From JBBSEX01 sp038239345 (GTDB taxonomy: Bacteria > Acidobacteriota > Terriglobia > Bryobacterales > Bryobacteraceae), in the NCBI GenBank assembly GCA_038239345.1, contig JBBSEX010000009.1:1-64000 (forward strand): 64,000 bases of DNA, given 5' to 3'. Positions 60,275-64,000 of this stretch are shown here, piece after piece. How positions within the stretch are numbered: the first letter of the stretch is position 1; each line of letters begins with the position of its first letter. The notes beneath the pieces were generated by a model. The model saw only the letters and a list, made by a program, of their open reading frames with translations, was not told where the DNA came from and made no database searches. The position numbers and the translations under genes are program-made.

Positions 60275-61131
60275 TAAAGTCCGGGCTCACCGGGCGGTCG
60301 CGTTTTCCAACGGCGGTGAATCCACAGCCACTGATCTGGATATTGACGAATGACCGACTCCAAAACACTATGGATTCGCTGCGTGTCCTGCCGCGCGTCG
60401 CCGCTGATTGGAACGGGCGGATAAAAACGCAGGACGTAACGCCGCTCGGCCTCAATCCAGATCGCGAATCCTGGAATCACCACGGCACCGCTATGCTCCG
60501 CCAATTTCGCGAAGGCTTTGCCCGCGCATGCCTGCACTCCGAAAAAGTCAATGAAGACGCCTTCATCGAGCGCTGTATTCTGGTCGATCAAAATTCCTAC
60601 CGCTTCATTGCTCCGCAGAGCCCGGAGGATACTACGCGCGGCCTCGCGCTTCTCAATCAATCGATTGCCCGAGGCAGCGCGGCGCGACTCTACCATCTTG
60701 TCGATCGCTGGATTGTCCAGCGGACGTACCACCACGTTCATCGGCTCGGCCAAAAGCGCGTGGGCGAAGGCACTCAGTTCCCAATTGCCGAAATGCGCTG
60801 TGGCGAATAGGACGCCCTTCCCGAGCCTCTTTGCATCTTCGTAATGTTCGAACCCTTCATAACGGATCCATTGATCGATGTTGCCGCGATTGATACGCGG
60901 GAAACGCGCGAAGGTGACGAGGATTCGGCCTATAGAGCGAAAAATTCCATCGCAGATAGTGTCTGCATCCTTGATGGCGGCGCGGCGGAGATTTTCTCTA
61001 GCAATCCGTCGAAGGCGCGGGATTGCAACGTCCATTGCTTGCGCGTAAAGTCTGCCAAGCGGGAATGCCAGCGAGAGCGGCAGCCACGCAAGTGGGCTTA
61101 GCAACAGCCGAACAAGCCAGTGTGCGATCAA
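60271..61131 (-). CDS. Lipid A biosynthesis acyltransferase-like (LpxL/HtrB family)
   Basis: A 286-residue acyltransferase of the LpxL/HtrB group with an N-terminal membrane helix (LVRLLLSPLAWLPLSLAFPL). The catalytic H-x4-E is HFGNWE, His113 and Glu118, in FATAHFGNWELSAFAHA. The block IDQNTALDEGVFIDFFG is the second family motif. It transfers an acyl chain to lipid A or another phospholipid or aminolipid. It ends by overlapping the DUF2238 gene end by 4 nt, in opposite direction. Confidence 0.9.
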   Translation of the reverse strand: MIAHWLVRLLLSPLAWLPLSLAFPLGRLYAQAMDVAIPRLRRIARENLRRAAIKDADTICDGIFRSIGRILVTFARFPRINRGNIDQWIRYEGFEHYEDAKRLGKGVLFATAHFGNWELSAFAHALLAEPMNVVVRPLDNPAIDKMVESRRAASGNRLIEKREAARSILRALRSNEAVGILIDQNTALDEGVFIDFFGVQACAGKAFAKLAEHSGAVVIPGFAIWIEAERRYVLRFYPPVPISGDARQDTQRIHSVLESVIRQYPDQWLWIHRRWKTRPPGEPGLY

Positions 61132-61140
61132 GGATATATG

Positions 61141-62247
61141 TTAGTCGATCCAGCCACCGGCGACGACTAAATCGCCTTGATACAGAACCACGCCTTGCCC
61201 CGGAGTAACGGCCCGCTGGGGCTCATCGAAGCGCACTTCGATGCAATCCGCGGACGCGGTGGGATACAAAGTCGCGTGCGCGGCCAGGTGCCGGTTGCGA
61301 ATTTTGGCCTGCACTCGCGTTGGCACTCGAACAGGTTCAAGGGAAATCCAATTGACGTCCTTCGCCACTAGCGAGGAACGCAGCAGATCGTCATTTCGTC
61401 CGACTATCACGCGTTGCGTTGCCGGTTCGGTGGCGATCACATAGAGGGGCTCAGCCGCCGCGATTCCGAGTCCCCGGCGCTGCCCGACGGTGAAGTGATG
61501 TACGCCCCGATGCTCGCCCAGGACGTGGCCATCCAACGAGACGACCTCGCCATGCGTCACCTGCGGGGAGATACCCTGCTCTTCAAAATAGGACTCGATA
61601 AACTTCGCGTAATCGCCGTTCGGGACGAAACAGATCTCCTGGCTATCGGGTTTAGCCGCGGTTGGAATTCCAAACTCGCGAGCCAATTCGCGGACCTGAG
61701 TTTTATGCATCCCGCCCAATGGAAATAGGGTGCGCGCCAATTGATGCTGCTTCAGGCCAAAGAGAAAATATGTCTGATCCTTCGTGGTATCGACACTAGT
61801 TCTCATCTCCCAGCGGCCCGTTTCAGGATTTTGTGAAATCCGCGAGTAGTGTCCTGTTGCGATCTTCTCCGCGCCCACACCCTCGGCCATTTCCAGAAAC
61901 TGATCGAACTTAATAAAGTTATTGCAGAGCGTACAGGGGATCGGCGTCCGCCCCGCAAGATACTCGTCGACGAAGGGTTTTACCACTTGCTCTTCGAAGC
62001 GCTTTTCAAAATTCACGACGTAGTATGGGATGCCCAGATGTTGGGCGACATAACGCGCGTCATAGACATCGTCGAGTGAGCAGCAGCGTCCCGTGGGTCC
62101 ATCGGGTACCAGTTCGGGCAATCGCCGCTGATTCCACAATTGCATCGTTAAGCCGACAAGATTGTGACCCTCGCGTTGCAGCAGCGCAGCGGCCGTGGAA
62201 CTATCGACGCCACCAGACATGGCAACGGCTGTAATCCGATTAGACAT
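61141..62247 (-). CDS. mnmA: tRNA-specific 2-thiouridylase MnmA
   Basis: A 368-residue MnmA. The PP-loop AMSGGVDSSTAAALL binds ATP, Cys108 (CTLCNNFIKF) and Cys206 (SQEICFVPNGDY) form the catalytic pair, and DQTYFLFGL is also typical. It puts sulfur on uridine 34 of Lys, Glu and Gln tRNAs. Its ATG overlaps the desulfurase gene end by 8 nt, so sulfur donor and acceptor enzymes are made together. Confidence 0.97.
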   Translation of the reverse strand: MSNRITAVAMSGGVDSSTAAALLQREGHNLVGLTMQLWNQRRLPELVPDGPTGRCCSLDDVYDARYVAQHLGIPYYVVNFEKRFEEQVVKPFVDEYLAGRTPIPCTLCNNFIKFDQFLEMAEGVGAEKIATGHYSRISQNPETGRWEMRTSVDTTKDQTYFLFGLKQHQLARTLFPLGGMHKTQVRELAREFGIPTAAKPDSQEICFVPNGDYAKFIESYFEEQGISPQVTHGEVVSLDGHVLGEHRGVHHFTVGQRRGLGIAAAEPLYVIATEPATQRVIVGRNDDLLRSSLVAKDVNWISLEPVRVPTRVQAKIRNRHLAAHATLYPTASADCIEVRFDEPQRAVTPGQGVVLYQGDLVVAGGWID

Positions 62248-63352
62248 AAACAGGCGACAACTTTCTAAGATGCTCGGCCGATAGCACTACGGCGTCGACA
62301 AGCCGATCCACTTGTTCTACGGTATTGCCACGGCCCAACGAAAATCGCAAACTGGACCGTGCATCGGCCGCTGACAGGCCCATGGCCAATAAAACGTGGG
62401 AGGGTTCCACGGCGCCGCTGGAACAAGCGGACCCGCTCGAAACCGCGAATCCACGCAGGTCAAGCGAGATCACCATCGCCTCGCCTTCGATCCCTTCAAA
62501 GCAAAGATTCGTAGTGTTGGGCACCCGGAGCGATCCCATCCCGTTGACACGGACACGTCGGACGCGGCTCAAGATCAATTGCTCAAGGCGGTCGCGCAGC
62601 GGCTCCAGATCCTCACGAACCAGCTTGCAGGCTCGCCCTAGCGCCACCGCGCCTGGAACATTTTCGGTGCCCGCGCGACGCTCCCGTTCGTGACGTCCGC
62701 CGAACAGCATCGGCCGCAGCTTTAGGCCTCTGCGCACATATAAAACGCCGACACCTTTCGGCGCATTCAGCTTGTGGCCGCTCACCGAATAGAGATCCAC
62801 ACCGAGGGCCAGTACATCCACGGGAATTTTTCCGGCGGCCTGCACTCCGTCAACATGAAACGCAACACCGGCGGCTTGGGCAATCTTCGCAATCTCAGCA
62901 ATAGGCTGAATCGTGCCGACTTCATTATTGACGTGCATCGCCGAGATCAGCTTCGTATCCGCGCGCAGAGCATTCCGAATTTCGTTGGGATCCACAAGAC
63001 CACTAGGGCCTACCGGAACGTAAGTGACATGCTCTAGTTCCGCGCAAGGACTCAGCACCGCCGGATGCTCAATGGAGGTCGTAATCACGTGGCCGCCGGC
63101 GCCGGCAATTCCGAAAATTGCCAGGTTGTTCGATTCCGTTCCTCCGCTTGTGAAAACAATTTCCGTAGATCCGCAATGGAGCAGCGCCGCAATTTCCCGC
63201 CGCGCGAATTCCAGCCGCTGCTTGGCGGCCTGGCCATAATGATGGATACTGGAAGCGTTCCCGTAAGTGTCCAGCAACACCGGTACCATCGCCTCCACCA
63301 CTTCAGGAGACACGGGCGTTGTGGCGTTATGATCGAAATACGCGCGATTCAT
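62240..63352 (-). CDS. Cysteine desulfurase (NifS/IscS type)
   Basis: A 370-residue class V PLP aminotransferase. N-terminal YFDHNATTPVSPEVVEAM; PLP lysine Lys194 (SVSGHKLNAPKG); catalytic Cys310 (SSGSACSSGAVEPSHVL). It forms a persulfide from cysteine for Fe-S assembly or tRNA thiolation. Coupled to mnmA by an 8-nt overlap, no iscU seen next to it; so a dedicated sulfur relay to MnmA is likely. The symbol iscS or nifS is not decided by sequence. Confidence 0.95.
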   Translation of the reverse strand: MNRAYFDHNATTPVSPEVVEAMVPVLLDTYGNASSIHHYGQAAKQRLEFARREIAALLHCGSTEIVFTSGGTESNNLAIFGIAGAGGHVITTSIEHPAVLSPCAELEHVTYVPVGPSGLVDPNEIRNALRADTKLISAMHVNNEVGTIQPIAEIAKIAQAAGVAFHVDGVQAAGKIPVDVLALGVDLYSVSGHKLNAPKGVGVLYVRRGLKLRPMLFGGRHERERRAGTENVPGAVALGRACKLVREDLEPLRDRLEQLILSRVRRVRVNGMGSLRVPNTTNLCFEGIEGEAMVISLDLRGFAVSSGSACSSGAVEPSHVLLAMGLSAADARSSLRFSLGRGNTVEQVDRLVDAVVLSAEHLRKLSPVYV

Positions 63353-63388
63353 AGCGGGAACTAATCCAAGTTTATCAACCTTTCACTC

Positions 63389-64000
63389 ATGTCGACCCCA
63401 GCGATCACATTAACGACCGATTTTGGATATTCCGACCACTATGCTGGGACGATGAAAGGGGTGATTTTAAGTATTCAGCCGCAAGTGCAAATCATCGATA
63501 TCAGTCACGACATCGCGCCCTTCGCCGTGGAAGAAGGAGCGTATACGATCGGTGAAGCGTGGAGTTATTTTCCGGCGGGAACAATTCATGTCGTAGTGGT
63601 CGATCCGGGAGTGGGGAGCGAACGCCGGACGGTGCTCTGCGAATCGGGTGGCCAATTTTTCATTACTCCCGACAATGGCGTGCTAACGATGATTTATGCC
63701 GCCGGCCCAAGCACCGTCCGAACCATCGCTAACGAAACATTCTTTCGGCCACGAGTCAGCCGGACGTTTCACGGACGCGATATTTTCGCCCCATGCGCGG
63801 CGCATCTCGCAACGGGAATAGCGCCAGAGGAGTTCGGCCCGGTCATCGACGACTACGTCCGGCTGCCGATCGCTACTCCGAAGCAAACAGCTCGACATAA
63901 TTGGACGGGGTGTGTTCTCAAAGTCGATCGCTTCGGGAATTTGATCACGAATTTCCGACTGGAAGATTATCCGGATATAGCAACGCACAACTTCGATCTC
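63389..64000 (+). CDS. SAM hydroxide adenosyltransferase (DUF62), 3' end outside window
   Basis: The first 204 codons of a SAM-dependent halogenase-fold protein. ATG 63389 opens MSTPAITLTTDFGYSDHYAG, with GVILSIQPQVQIIDISHDI, VVVDPGVGSERRTVL, and FHGRDIFAPCAAHLATG near 130, the signatures of the duf62 family. Members split SAM to adenosine and methionine using water; chlorinases and fluorinases share the fold. A fluorinase-type residue set cannot be judged without the missing C-terminal part. Divergent from the desulfurase gene with 36 nt between starts. Confidence 0.92.
   Translation, partial: MSTPAITLTTDFGYSDHYAGTMKGVILSIQPQVQIIDISHDIAPFAVEEGAYTIGEAWSYFPAGTIHVVVVDPGVGSERRTVLCESGGQFFITPDNGVLTMIYAAGPSTVRTIANETFFRPRVSRTFHGRDIFAPCAAHLATGIAPEEFGPVIDDYVRLPIATPKQTARHNWTGCVLKVDRFGNLITNFRLEDYPDIATHNFDL

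Overview
The window reads as chromosomal DNA of an Acidobacteriota bacterium, most like the Bryobacterales/Solibacter group. This assignment rests on family content and not on a marker gene: a large Oar-like TonB-dependent receptor with an N-terminal carboxypeptidase-regulatory domain, a PadR/ADOP-type permease locus, an ECF sigma factor divergent from a TPR-bearing Ser/Thr kinase, a DUF1800/DUF1501 pair, and many TIM-barrel sugar isomerases and MocA-type dehydrogenases. Gene density is high, overlaps of 1 to 14 nt are common, and no rRNA, tRNA or CRISPR was seen.

Layout. 1-145 is the end of an IS3-like element. 634-2341 is a myo-inositol oxygenase plus a Tat-exported sugar isomerase. 3122-10078 is a partly decayed accessory stretch: a broken zinc-ribbon/carboxypeptidase-regulatory gene, an intact ECF sigma/kinase pair, an ADOP permease broken by two single-base frameshifts, and a PadR stub, with two copies of an intergenic repeat at its edges. 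10159-13181 holds a WD40 protein, a methyltransferase and a GNAT enzyme. 13178-19172 is gltBD with a divergent LysR gene. 20207-28348 holds an MFS exporter, the DUF1800/DUF1501 pair and the TonB receptor. 28532-44381 is a metabolic run: saccharopine-dehydrogenase-like enzyme, sulfotransferase, beta-helix/dihaem cytochrome pair, class II aldolase, acyl-CoA synthetase-GNAT fusion, amidase, alanine aminotransferase, MocA oxidoreductase with isomerase, and a MarR operon.

44398-48984 begins with ubiX-pheA and then holds the most unusual locus: an XRE/S24-like regulator, a conserved protein of unknown function, three tandem genes for short secreted peptides built on one to two copies of NDPMPGCWPCGGDPP (Lys for Asp in the first), and a multi-pass membrane protein. 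Peptide copies 2 and 3 differ at eight synonymous sites but at no amino acid over their first 58 residues, so the peptide sequence looks selected. I propose it as a candidate undescribed secreted-peptide system (signal or toxin); its function is unknown.

48988-57188 is housekeeping on the minus strand: yebC-ruvC-unknown-tlpA-deoB-tpiA-unknown, a SET-domain protein and malate dehydrogenase. 57341-60274 is a GMC dehydrogenase with its small Tat subunit and a DUF2238 membrane protein. 60271-63352 is a lipid A-type acyltransferase, mnmA and a cysteine desulfurase (a sulfur relay for tRNA thiolation). The window ends inside a SAM hydroxide adenosyltransferase gene.
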